Numbered from the stretch's first letter, positions 8,184-16,590 are shown. The stretch: DNA of 16,632 nucleotides from CAZCDS01 sp964497585 (GCA_964497585.1 CAZCDS010000100.1:1-16632); one strand, 5' to 3'. A program made the numbers and translations. Notes: generated by a model from the letters alone, not told the origin.

Positions 8184-8211
8184 CTGCTAATCCTCCAGGC
8201 TACAAGGGTTA

Positions 8212-8227
8212 TGCAAACAGAGTACCA
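8212..8227 (-). promoter_or_regulatory. Sigma-54 (-24/-12) promoter of the ppsB-like gene
   Basis: On the minus strand the sequence reads TGGTACTCTGTTTGCA. Against TGGCAC-N5-TTGCA it has a single mismatch and keeps the obligatory GG-N10-GC spacing (GG at 8225-8226, GC at 8213-8214). Transcription would begin near 8201, leaving a leader of about 18 nt that contains the ribosome binding site. Confidence 0.65.
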
Positions 8228-11200
8228 GGCGTTTCAGTTCTCTTCATTTTTTTTGATTCACGAAGGAACCGCAGGCGATCCTTTCGACGGGAGCCCTTGC
8301 TGAACTCGGGACCTCCGGGCGGAACCTCATAATCATTTTATCTTCGGCGAACATCGTTGAATGTAGATTCATTAGGGATCCGCAAAAAGGAAGGGCAGTG
8401 ACAAACCAGCCGCTCAAGAAGCTGAGGAAGGGCCGTAGAGCACATGCGCGTAGCGCTAACCTCGCTCCGAAGCAACCCATTTTCCACCTTCCTCCTCTCA
8501 CGGAAAAAGATGCTGGACCGCCACTCCCGTCTGCGTCGGGAAACCCGTCTCTTTGAAAACCCGGTTGCAGTGGGCGTTCAACGAAGGGCACGCGGCGAGC
8601 ATTCCTTGGGAACTTTTGGAACCCGGAGCCCACGCAGGAACCCTCGCCGCGCGAACCCATTTTCTGTCCTTTGACTGCGCGACATTCCCGATAGCTTACG
8701 GCTCACCCTCGTACTCCTGTGACCTTTCCGCGGAGTTTCCGGCAATGGGAAGATTACGGCTACTTGTTGCCTTCCTACAGTCTCGCGCTCGGCTCGTTTG
8801 CGCCGGGTGCCAAAACGCCGGCTACCGAAGGAACGTGCCTGTGTCGAGTCCGGCTTGAGGTACGATTCGCGGATCTGTCCGCGGCGTCCGCCGGCAGAAT
8901 CCCTACGTTCACTAATCGCCTCTACCGCCTTCCCGGGGCACAGTAAGACCCACCTCATGTCTGCCCACAGCCGTCTGCTCTTCTTAGTCCTCCTCCATGG
9001 TTGTCAGAGTGATCACGCGCTCGTGACTAATATGAGACCGCTTTCGCGCTTACGGATGGTCGGAACCTGCCCACCAGCTGGACGTTTTCCGCGTGCCTAT
9101 GTAAGTCCTTTCCGAAACAAAGGTGGGAAAAATAGCCGAGTGCTTTTCTACCGGGATGTTTTTTCTTCCACGTTTGCGCATGGCCATGCTGTGCTCGAGA
9201 ATATTCCCAAGTTGCGAAAGCGTTTTCCTCAGTGCGTTCGGCCGCGGTCTGACCCCAGCCATAGTTTTCTTTGGTCCTGCATCGACTGTGCCAGAGTTCA
9301 CGGGGAGGGGGTAATATCTCAGTTTTCATGCGGAAAAAGGACCAATCCGGAGATGGCTGCGCGCGCTCTCGCAGAGTCCTTCTGAGTGAACACCGTTGTT
9401 TTGCGCCCGTTGTACGGGGATCTCCCCAGACGGATTGTCCGTTCGTCCGCTCTCAATACCGTCCCAGCGGGAGGGGCGCGAGACTCGGAGGCGGGGGCTC
9501 CCGAGTGCTCGGAAATCGAACGAACCTGAATTCGCCGAAATTCTGATTTCGTGGGATCTCTACTCTGGTGCAGACCTGTGCGCTTCTCTTTTCGGGCGCG
9601 GGATCTTGGGGAAGAAGGGGAATGAAGTGGTCCTCTGAGGAGGGGACGGTGAAGGTACGGAGGCAAGTCGCGCGTCGCCCCTTCTCAGTTTTCGCTTCAT
9701 GTGAGAGCTGATCGTTTAAACGTCCCATGGGCTGGAGGTATTTGCCCTCTTGAATGCGGCTCGGCACAGGTTCGCCGGACGATCACGCCACCCGGAGAAG
9801 AGGTTCTGGGTCATTTCCGCCATGCAAGACAGGCGGAAGAGATGAATCGTTGCCGAGGAAGAAACGGCTCAGCCTCTCGACCGTCCCTTGGACTGAGAAG
9901 CTCTGGTTGCGGCGCGTCAAACCTCGCGACGGGCTCTTTCGCGGTCGTGGGGTCGGAAGAACCAAGCGCTGCCCGAACTATTGGTTGCCCGCCAAAGCCG
10001 GCTCCGGGAAATCAGGACTCTCACGGGTACGCGACTCCGCTTCATGAGGTCGGTCAAGATCCTTGTCCCCGGAGTTGCAGAAGATGCGCGCATACCGGAA
10101 TTACCCCCGGTGGGGTCTGAGGGTACCAGTTTACCGCGAAAGAATTCTTCGGCCACAACAGACGCCCACTCGGATGTCACAACTTCGTTGCGGTCAATAG
10201 TAGCAGACTATCAGGAAGACTCCCTTGGCGAAACAAGAGGGCTCTGTCCCGACAATGCGGCCTTATCGGAAATACGGAGGACTGACGGTCCGAGGTCCCT
10301 ACAGCCCGTGAAAAACCTTCCTGCGAAATATGGTCTGCCGGCTAAAGAGATGCGCACCCTTTGGACGAATTGCGACCTCTTGCGTAATCCTTTGCCAATA
10401 TACCTTCCTTTAATCCTGCCGCAAAAGAACAGAGTGTTCGGTTTGCGCACAATAGTGTTTACGAATCGACCAATGTTAAAAGCTTGTTCCAGTCATTGCG
10501 TAGAATAACGGCAGCGTAGTACATTGCTTCAGTCATGGTGCTCGAGATTGAGCGCCCGATTCAATGCCTGACGCCAAAGATCAAGCGGTCCACGGTGTAG
10601 CTGAGTAACTCCCCAACATCATTATTCGTTCATGACCCACCGGAATCGTTCCGGGCAAGGGGTAAGCGGAGAGCAGGAAGGATCCACACGAACTAGAATC
10701 TTCCCTATCTGACGGATTTGCCTCTCGGCCTGACCCTTTCCGGCCTCAATTTTTCCCAGATCAGACCATTGAGGCCGTTTCCACATTCTGCCACTATTCA
10801 GATCGCCGGGAAGCCTGCTAAGCTGCTGACGGAAAGGTGCAGCCGACTCAGGGGGGCTATCAATGCTCACCGAGCGGCGTGCATAAAAAGTAGATATTGG
10901 AGGGTGTCATTTCCGTTTCACAAAACGTCTGCTCCTGAGTGCATCAGGCAGCCTTCGACGATGAGATAGCGGACAGCAGGATCAGTCGTTTGTCCGGAAC
11001 CGAAAAGGTCCCGATTCCCCCGAAAAGAGATGAGTGGAATGAGACGTGCCCTTGTGCTAAGCGACGTCGAACCGGATGAGGAGGCCCCAGGGGAGACCGG
11101 AAAAGCGAAGTGACGCGGGAAAGAAGAATAAAGATTTCGCTTGCTTTAGTCTTCGATCATTTGCATGACAATGCACGGAACTTCCCTGCTCCAGGGCAGA

Positions 11201-11892
11201 CTATTCCTCTATTATCCATCCTGGGCCGGGCGCGGGCGGGCTTGGCGGACGCTTTTGCATTCAGGGTTAAGGAGGTCCATGATTGCCTTCCATCCTTTCT
11301 GATCCGAACGCTGCGGATCGATCTACGGATGTACCTCATAAGTCTGGATCCCTTGCACCAGGGTTTGTCCCTTTTTTTTTGTCCCTGGCCGAGGGTTGAG
11401 GTTGACGGACTTTCGAATCAAAGTTGTGCTCCCGGAGCCTACGCTCGACTGGATGCGACCGATCCTCCGTCTGGTTCCCCGATAATCCTTCTGAAAGCTC
11501 TTTCCCGTCCAACGGACTGGTGGCCCCGGACGCCGGGTCTTCACCCGGTATTCGAGCTTCTGTAGGCAATGATCTTGAGAAGAGCAGTTCGGGTACCCAT
11601 GGTCAAGGAGGCCGTCAAGTCCCCCAATGGAGGCAGGGCTCAACCCCAGTACGGCCATTTGGTCGTGAGTAACTCACGACACCCACGCTTCGACGGCGGT
11701 CATGCGAACCCGGCTCGTCATAGACAGTCACCGACGAGTGGTTTATAGTGCGCCGGCGGCAATTCACGGAAGGAGGAATTTTCGCCTTCCGGGACGGACC
11801 CAGGCTCTCAGCAGCAACCCGGCACCTTTCCTGGCCATCGTCCCACCAACTTGGGAATTGCGGTAATCCATTTCCACGCCTGATTCAGTTTC
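8228..11892. other. Long gene-free region between the divergent arms
   Basis: About 3.7 kb in which no open frame shows a recognisable domain, a good ribosome binding site and a protein-like composition; the frames present are short and mutually overlapping. I find no tRNA or rRNA signature, CRISPR-like periodicity or transposase motif. Small items present are a T9 tract at 11372-11380 preceded by a weak AGGG/CCCT stem, a 9-bp inverted repeat at 11662-11680 and a 7-bp inverted repeat (CGGAAGG...CCTTCCG) at 11767-11791. It could be decayed sequence, a long regulatory region or an unrecognised RNA locus. Confidence 0.5.
11662..11680. promoter_or_regulatory. 19-nt inverted repeat, candidate enhancer site
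   Basis: GTCGTGAGT, one central A, then ACTCACGAC: a 9-bp perfect inverted repeat. It lies about 215 nt upstream of the -24 box of the promoter at 11893-11908, within the usual range for binding sites of sigma-54 enhancer-binding proteins. Function is inferred from position and symmetry only. Confidence 0.35.
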
Positions 11893-11908
11893 TGGCACCA
11901 AGATTGCA
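11893..11908 (+). promoter_or_regulatory. Sigma-54 (-24/-12) promoter of the had-dch operon
   Basis: TGGCACCAAGATTGCA matches TGGCAC-N5-TTGCA at every defined position, with GG (11894-11895) and GC (11906-11907) exactly ten nucleotides apart. Transcription would start near 11919, giving a leader of about 180 nt before the dehydrogenase gene. No enhancer-binding activator gene is present in the window. Confidence 0.75.
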
Positions 11909-12041
11909 TACAGCCATATGAGATTTGGCGCGTCTCCGCCACTCCTTTCAGTCTTTCTCTCCGAAGGGAGACCGGATGTGTGGTTTCCGGGATGTCTGTC
12001 TGGGATGTTGCCGATTGGGAGAGCGAGCACACCAAGAACGA

Positions 12042-12070
12042 AAAACGTGAGACTGCAAGTCTCTCGTGTT
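12042..12070 (+). other. Imperfect hairpin in the leader of the had-dch transcript
   Basis: GAGACT (12049-12054), loop GCA, AGTCTC (12058-12063). After a T-T mismatch the stem extends with ACG/CGT, and after an A-G mismatch with AA/TT, giving 11 base pairs in 29 nt. It ends 19 nt before the ribosome binding site (about 12090-12094). No T-run follows, so it is not an intrinsic terminator. It could be a leader RNA structure or a DNA operator. Confidence 0.45.
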
Positions 12071-12101
12071 ATCGCAAATCAGAGGTTTTGAGGAAATAGG
12101 T

Positions 12102-13148
12102 ATGAAAGCAGCTGTCTTTTACGGCCCGGGAAGCCTACTGAAGGTCGAGGAAGTTCCTATGCCGCAGATCGGGCCCGATGATGTTCTCGTTAAGGTCAGC
12201 GGTTGCGGCATATGCCAGTCAGACATGGAATACATAGATCTGGGCGTGCCCACAATGAAACCTCCGCCAATAGTGCTGGGACACGAATCGGCGGGGATCG
12301 TGTCCGAGGTTGGCGCGTCGGTGACCGGTTTGAAAACCGGGGATCCTGTCCTCATGGGGAATATCATATCGTGCGGCGCCTGCCGCAACTGCAAAAACGG
12401 CAGGGACAATATCTGCGATAACTGGAAAATGCTGGGCAATCACATCAATGGCGCCTACGCTGAGTACATTGCCGTACCGGCCAGGAACACCTATCCGCTT
12501 CCGCCGGAGATTCCACCGGAAGAGGGGTGTATCATCGCAGATGCCGTGTCGACCCCTTTTCACGCGGTCAGAAATCGCTCCGGTCTGCGCGTAGGGGATG
12601 TCGCCGTGGTTTTCGGCTGCGGCGGACTCGGCCTGAATTGCGTCCAGATAGCCACGGCCATGGGGGTGAGTGTGATAGCCGTAGATTTCAATATTCCCGT
12701 CACGGCGGGAAGCGCGAAGACGAAGCTCGACATGGCACGGGAACTCGGGGCGACCGAGACCGTTGATGCCCAAGAAGGTAAGGAGGTTGTTAAGCGCATA
12801 CGACGCCTCACGGGAGGTGGCGTCGATGTCGCCTTCGAGATGATCGGACGGCCTGAAACAATCAGGCAGGGACATGAGTCTCTCCGGCCGGGCGGGCGAC
12901 TCGTCGTCGTCGGATTCAGCCCGCACGACGCATCATTCAGCGCCGGACGGTCCATGGTCAAAGAGCTGGACATTGTAGGTTCGTGCGGTTGTCGCAGCGC
13001 TGACATGCCGAAGATCATTGAGCTCGTCCGAACCAACAGAATCAATGTTAAACCATTGGTTACGGGAAAGATCCCCTTGTCGGAAATTCACCGGGCCCTG
13101 GATGTAGTCAGGTCGGGTCAATCGGTCAGAACGGTATTGATCCCTTGA
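12102..13148 (+). CDS. had: 6-hydroxycyclohex-1-ene-1-carbonyl-CoA dehydrogenase (zinc alcohol dehydrogenase family)
   Basis: A 348-residue medium-chain dehydrogenase. The GroES-like N-terminal domain has the catalytic zinc ligands C38 (GCGICQSD) and H61-E62 (GHESAG). The structural zinc site is C91, C94, C97 and C105. The Rossmann domain carries GCGGLG (172-177), with D195 at the end of the second strand, favouring NAD over NADP. In the benzoyl-CoA pathway this enzyme (Had/BamQ) oxidises the hydroxy-enoyl-CoA to 6-oxocyclohex-1-ene-1-carbonyl-CoA. The assignment rests on overall resemblance and on the dienoyl-CoA hydratase gene 27 nt downstream. A GTG start at 12066 is in frame, but the ATG at 12102 is preferred: GAGGA lies seven nucleotides upstream and MKAAVFYGPG is the usual family N-terminus. 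The ring-opening hydrolase (Oah/BamA) often found alongside is not here. The alternative is a generic alcohol dehydrogenase. Confidence 0.82.
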   Translation: MKAAVFYGPGSLLKVEEVPMPQIGPDDVLVKVSGCGICQSDMEYIDLGVPTMKPPPIVLGHESAGIVSEVGASVTGLKTGDPVLMGNIISCGACRNCKNGRDNICDNWKMLGNHINGAYAEYIAVPARNTYPLPPEIPPEEGCIIADAVSTPFHAVRNRSGLRVGDVAVVFGCGGLGLNCVQIATAMGVSVIAVDFNIPVTAGSAKTKLDMARELGATETVDAQEGKEVVKRIRRLTGGGVDVAFEMIGRPETIRQGHESLRPGGRLVVVGFSPHDASFSAGRSMVKELDIVGSCGCRSADMPKIIELVRTNRINVKPLVTGKIPLSEIHRALDVVRSGQSVRTVLIP

Positions 13149-13175
13149 TGAGTTGTAGGGAAGGAGGAGTCCAGG

Positions 13176-13946
13176 ATGGGTTATCAGAATATAATCCTTG
13201 AGACCGAAAACCACGTGAGCAGAATCACGATCAACAGGCCACCGCTGAATATTCTCGATATCAAAACGATGTCCGAGATGATATCCGCCTTGCAGGAAAT
13301 AAGAAAATTGAAGGCGATCAAAGCTGTCGTACTGACCGGAGCCGGGACCAAGACCTTTTCCGCCGGCGTGGAAGTGGCAGACCACCTACCGGAAAGCGTA
13401 GAAGAAATGTTGAGGGTTTTTCACGGTATCTTCCGGGAAATGATTAAGCTGGACCAGCCAACGATTGCGGTGGTTAACGGATATGCCCTGGGAGGTGGTT
13501 GCGAAGTGGCGCTATTCTGTGACATGGTGATTGCTTCAGAGAAATCCGAATTGGGGCAGCCCGACATTACGCTCGGAAACTTCGCCCCATTGGCGCTGGC
13601 GGCCTATCCATTTTTCATCTGGCGAAAGAAGGTCTACGAGTTTCTCTTTACTGGGACGAGCATCTCGGCAAAGGAAGCCGAAGCAATAGGACTCGTAAAC
13701 GTCGTGGTTCCCGAAGACCGATTGGCGGAGGCCGAGGAAGAACTATTGGGCAAACTTCTTGCGCTTAGTTCCGTGTCTATCCGGGCGAGCAAGATGGCGA
13801 TGGCCGCCACGTTCAACCAGCAATTTGAACAGGCATTGGACGCAATAGAGGCCATTTACTTGAATGAACTCGCCCCTTCCGAAGACGGGCTCGAGGGCTT
13901 GATGGCGTTCCTGGAAAAGCGACCACCAGTTTGGAAGGAGAGGTAA
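13176..13946 (+). CDS. dch: Cyclohexa-1,5-diene-1-carbonyl-CoA hydratase (crotonase family)
   Basis: A 256-residue crotonase, the normal length. Oxyanion-hole segments are FSAGVEV (61-67) and ALGGGCE (104-110). E110 matches the first catalytic Glu of enoyl-CoA hydratase. At the second position the usual QPEI is QPDI, putting D130 where the second Glu would be. The combination RPPLNILDIKTM (21-32) and FSAGVEVADHLPESVEEML resembles Dch/BamR, which adds water to the dienoyl-CoA made by benzoyl-CoA reductase. AAGGAGG lies eight nucleotides before the ATG, and the gap of 27 nt after the dehydrogenase implies one operon under the sigma-54 promoter at 11893-11908. The product of this enzyme is the substrate of the preceding gene product. 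Other crotonases (isomerases, simple hydratases) remain possible from sequence reading alone. Confidence 0.83.
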   Translation: MGYQNIILETENHVSRITINRPPLNILDIKTMSEMISALQEIRKLKAIKAVVLTGAGTKTFSAGVEVADHLPESVEEMLRVFHGIFREMIKLDQPTIAVVNGYALGGGCEVALFCDMVIASEKSELGQPDITLGNFAPLALAAYPFFIWRKKVYEFLFTGTSISAKEAEAIGLVNVVVPEDRLAEAEEELLGKLLALSSVSIRASKMAMAATFNQQFEQALDAIEAIYLNELAPSEDGLEGLMAFLEKRPPVWKER

Positions 13947-14595
13947 AAGGACGGAGAATGAGACCGAAACGGGCGCTCCGGGGTTCGCTTAGGTAAGCAA
14001 AACGCGGACCGGTTGTCGCTGCTTGCCTGCTGCGGAAGGTCCATGTGCGGTCCCGGCGGATCTGAGTGTTTCCGGCGGAGGAGTTTGACAGAAGATTGAG
14101 GCGGGTGACAGAGAAACAAGACGGAACAACGAAGGGACGAGAAGCGTCTAACGGTGTTGCCGGGGTCAATATGCAACCTGAAGGGCGAAATGTAACGAGC
14201 GTGAAGGGAAATGGCCCGATCAGGACAAGAAAGGCATCTCTCCTGGCCGAGCGATTTCTCTTTTCGCGTATTGAGTGGCTTCAGAAAAGTCGCTCTTGCT
14301 CACGACCGAGGTCGGTCAGGGAGGCTTCTGCGTTGAGACGCCCTGAGGATTGGGGTTATTCGTTTAAATTCCGGAATACGATTGGTGGAAAGCGTCAGGA
14401 GGCGTCTCCGGCGGACCCCGAATCAGCTGGTGCTTTTGAAGTGGAGAGTCACGGGCCGATTGGCCCGAAGCGAGCTCCATAGAGAACGCCACGAGGGAAA
14501 CCTTGGATCGCGGCACAAGACGCCTTTGAGTAGACGTCTATGCCTATGAGGCTTAGCCCGAAACCTTTTGGCAACAATAAGAGGGAGGGGCAATA
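13947..14595. other. Intergenic gap between dch and the CoA ligase
   Basis: A gap of 649 nt with no credible gene; the open frame covering part of it is rich in Arg and Ser with no motif and looks like chance. Small symmetric elements are GACCGA-GG-TCGGTC (14304-14317), GCTTA-GG-TAAGC (13988-13999) and CGGGCC-GATT-GGCCCG (14452-14467). A GG-N10-GC pair at 14462-14475 has an acceptable -24 box but a poor -12 box (GAGCT), so it is not called. No clear terminator follows dch. Confidence 0.45.
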
Positions 14596-15993
14596 ATGCC
14601 AAGAAGGAAAATGGAGAAGGAAAAAGTACAATATTACTATCCCAAATTGGAGGCCATGTCTCGAAAGAAACTCAAGGAGTATCAGTGGAACAGGCTCAAA
14701 TGCCAGCTAGAACACGTCTGGAAGAACAATGCGTTTTTCGCAAAAAGATTTCAGGAACAGGGAATCACGCCTGACGCCGTCAAGACTCCTGCAGATTATG
14801 CCAGACTGATTCCTGTAATGGAGAAGAAAGACCTCCTCGCTGATCAGACCGAGCACCCTCCTTATGGAGAACGATTGGGCGTACCGTTGGATAAGGTGGT
14901 TCAAACACATCTTACGAGCGGGACATCAGGCTTGGGCCAGGAAGTATACGGGTGTACCAGGTCCGACGTGGAGCACCTGGGAGGGACTTGGGCCATGAAC
15001 TACTTTTGGCTGGGTGTACGTCCCGGAGATGCGGTCTTTCATTTTTGGCCGATAGGAACGATGACGGCAGGTTTGGCCGCCATGAGAGGGCTGATGCAGA
15101 TAGGGGCCAGGTATTTCCTCGCCGCCTTTTTTGATACCAAGACCAAGCTCGAGTACATGAAGCGCTTTGACCCCAAGGCCATTTTGACAGTTCCGGCATA
15201 CCTGACCACCCTTACCGAAGAAGCCAAGGGGATGGGATATGACTTCCAGAGGGACTTTCCTTCTCTGGAAGCCATTATGATCGCAGCCGGGGCCTATCCC
15301 AAGAGTTGGGCGGAAGAGATGGAAGCCACGTGGAACGCGGGCGTTTACGAGCATTACGGCTCAACCCAAAAAGGCGCCGCCATTGCAATCAGTTGTGAGG
15401 CCGGCGTACTCGATGAACGGGGAGAACGGCGCCTAATGCACCTATTGGAACCCTTTGTCTATGCGGAGGTGATCGACCCGGAGACACGGGAACCAGTGAA
15501 ACCCGGCGAGGCGGGCGAGCTCGTCATCACTCCTCTCGAGCGGGAAGCTTCTCCGCTTCTTCGTTTCGCCACAAGCGATAAAGTTGTGCTCCGCAGCCAC
15601 GAGGACTGTCCCTGTGGCCGGCCTTTTTCGGGCATAGAAGCCGGTGTCATCGAGAGATACGACGACATGATCAAGATGAAGGGGATGAATGTCTGGCCGG
15701 CGGCCATCGATTCGGTAATCTTTGACCATAAGGTAGTGCTGGACTACAGAGGCCGTGTCTTCATGAGCGAACAGGGGAAGGAAACGGTTTCGGTGAGCGT
15801 CGAGTTCAGGGCAAACGTACCTGAGTTGAATAAGAGGGAGACCATGGCGAGTATCGCAAACGGGATTCAGCAAACCGTCGGCATAAGAATGAACATTGAG
15901 GAAGCTTCATCGGGAAGTATTCAAAAGGTGCAATTCAAGGGCAAACGTTGGACCGACGAAAGAATCAAGGGCTTGGAAAGAAAGCAGATGTAA
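14596..15993 (+). CDS. Phenylacetate-CoA-ligase-family (PaaK-like) acyl-CoA ligase
   Basis: A 465-residue adenylate-forming enzyme that would activate a carboxylic acid with ATP and CoA, releasing AMP and PPi. The N-terminal signature YYPKLEAMSRKKLKEYQWNR (14-33) is typical of PaaK-type enzymes. ATP-binding motifs are LTSGTSGLGQE (106-116) and YEHYGSTQKG (251-260). The hinge region is GELVITPLEREASPLLRFATSD (307-328) followed by CPCGRPF (338-344), DDMIKMKGMNVWP (356-368) and a C-terminal ACT-like domain with K444 as candidate A10 lysine. GGAGGGG five nucleotides before the ATG sets the start. The acid cannot be read from the sequence; next to benzoyl-CoA-pathway genes, an aromatic acid such as 4-hydroxybenzoate, benzoate or phenylacetate is plausible. 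It is co-oriented with had-dch but 649 nt away, so it may have its own promoter. Confidence 0.85.
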   Translation: MPRRKMEKEKVQYYYPKLEAMSRKKLKEYQWNRLKCQLEHVWKNNAFFAKRFQEQGITPDAVKTPADYARLIPVMEKKDLLADQTEHPPYGERLGVPLDKVVQTHLTSGTSGLGQEVYGCTRSDVEHLGGTWAMNYFWLGVRPGDAVFHFWPIGTMTAGLAAMRGLMQIGARYFLAAFFDTKTKLEYMKRFDPKAILTVPAYLTTLTEEAKGMGYDFQRDFPSLEAIMIAAGAYPKSWAEEMEATWNAGVYEHYGSTQKGAAIAISCEAGVLDERGERRLMHLLEPFVYAEVIDPETREPVKPGEAGELVITPLEREASPLLRFATSDKVVLRSHEDCPCGRPFSGIEAGVIERYDDMIKMKGMNVWPAAIDSVIFDHKVVLDYRGRVFMSEQGKETVSVSVEFRANVPELNKRETMASIANGIQQTVGIRMNIEEASSGSIQKVQFKGKRWTDERIKGLERKQM

Positions 15994-16038
15994 GACATGT
16001 CGGTCTCTCGAGCAGTAGCCGACCCTAAGGAGTATTCC

Positions 16039-16191
16039 ATGAGCAAGAAGGAAATCGACCAACATTTAAAGACGATGATGGAGCTGGCCATTAGACTATC
16101 GGACGCCCCGATACCGGTAGTGAAATACCGCTCAGAAATGATTGTGGGACTCCTGCAGGAATTAATGGAGACCGTGGTAGACGAGGATTAG
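16039..16191 (+). CDS. Small 50-residue protein after the CoA ligase
   Basis: A short, mostly helical protein of 50 residues (MSKKEIDQHLKTMMELA at the start, acidic VVDED end) with no cysteine, signal peptide or membrane segment. The frame is open from an earlier ATG at 15997, but the ATG at 16039 has AAGGAG six nucleotides upstream, while the earlier one has no convincing site. It follows the ligase by 45 nt and is probably cotranscribed. I do not recognise the family. The mix of charged and hydrophobic residues suggests an amphipathic helical pair, such as a small accessory subunit; this is inference. Confidence 0.6.
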   Translation: MSKKEIDQHLKTMMELAIRLSDAPIPVVKYRSEMIVGLLQELMETVVDED

Positions 16192-16246
16192 ACGGGAGCA
16201 AGCCGAATAGGCAGGGAAGAAGTCGTGTTTCAAGAGAGACTACGAG

Positions 16247-16326
16247 TGGTTGCAAAACCTCGAAAGCCACCTTCTAGGGCCTGTGATATCAACTAGTTAC
16301 CGGCTCAAATGTAAGTTTTGCAACCA
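16247..16326. repeat. 80-bp MITE-like repeat with 12-bp terminal inverted repeats
   Basis: TGGTTGCAAAAC (16247-16258) is repeated in perfect inversion as GTTTTGCAACCA (16315-16326). A related copy of the left end begins at 16592. No target-site duplication is obvious and there is no transposase in the window. It could be a non-autonomous mobile element or a dispersed extragenic palindrome. Confidence 0.45.
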
Positions 16327-16555
16327 GTTCTAGGCGCCAAAGGAAGAGATGCGCATCTCAAAACCGGGCAACATATCTTGTGGTTGCTTCAGATCAGACA
16401 AGGAGGTGGAGCAGGGGAACCGACAACGGTGGAGTTTTGAATGGGTTGTGGACAGCAGGACAAGGGGTTCGCCGGAGCCAGGTGTATTACTCTCGCCGAT
16501 CCTCGAGTCTGTCGGCATGCCCAGGAAATAGGTGGGGCCAACCTCAGGCGTAGGC

Positions 16556-16578
16556 GGGGGGGGGGGGGGCCCCCCCCC
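16556..16578. repeat. G14-C9 homopolymer palindrome
   Basis: Fourteen G residues run directly into nine C residues, so a 9-bp perfect stem without a loop is possible. Such tracts slip during replication and sequencing, so the exact length should not be trusted. Confidence 0.7.
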
Positions 16579-16590
16579 TTACCCCCTACA

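Noticed and set aside
11358..11380. Terminator-like AGGG/CCCT stem followed by nine T
   Set aside because: The stem is only four base pairs and no gene ends nearby on the plus strand.
11410..11428. TTTCGAATC resembling a tRNA T-loop
   Set aside because: The flanks do not form the five-pair T stem, and no acceptor or anticodon arm can be drawn around it.
11110..11565. Open frame of 151 codons in the central gap
   Set aside because: No recognised motif and no ribosome binding site; composition looks like chance reading of non-coding DNA, and other frames overlap it equally well.
12066..12101. GTG start adding 12 residues to the dehydrogenase
   Set aside because: The GTG lies inside the leader hairpin without a ribosome binding site; the ATG at 12102 has GAGGA at good spacing and gives the normal family N-terminus.
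14461..14477. Possible sigma-54 promoter upstream of the CoA ligase
   Set aside because: TGGCCC is close to a -24 box, but the -12 box reads GAGCT instead of TTGCA and the site is 120 nt from the gene.
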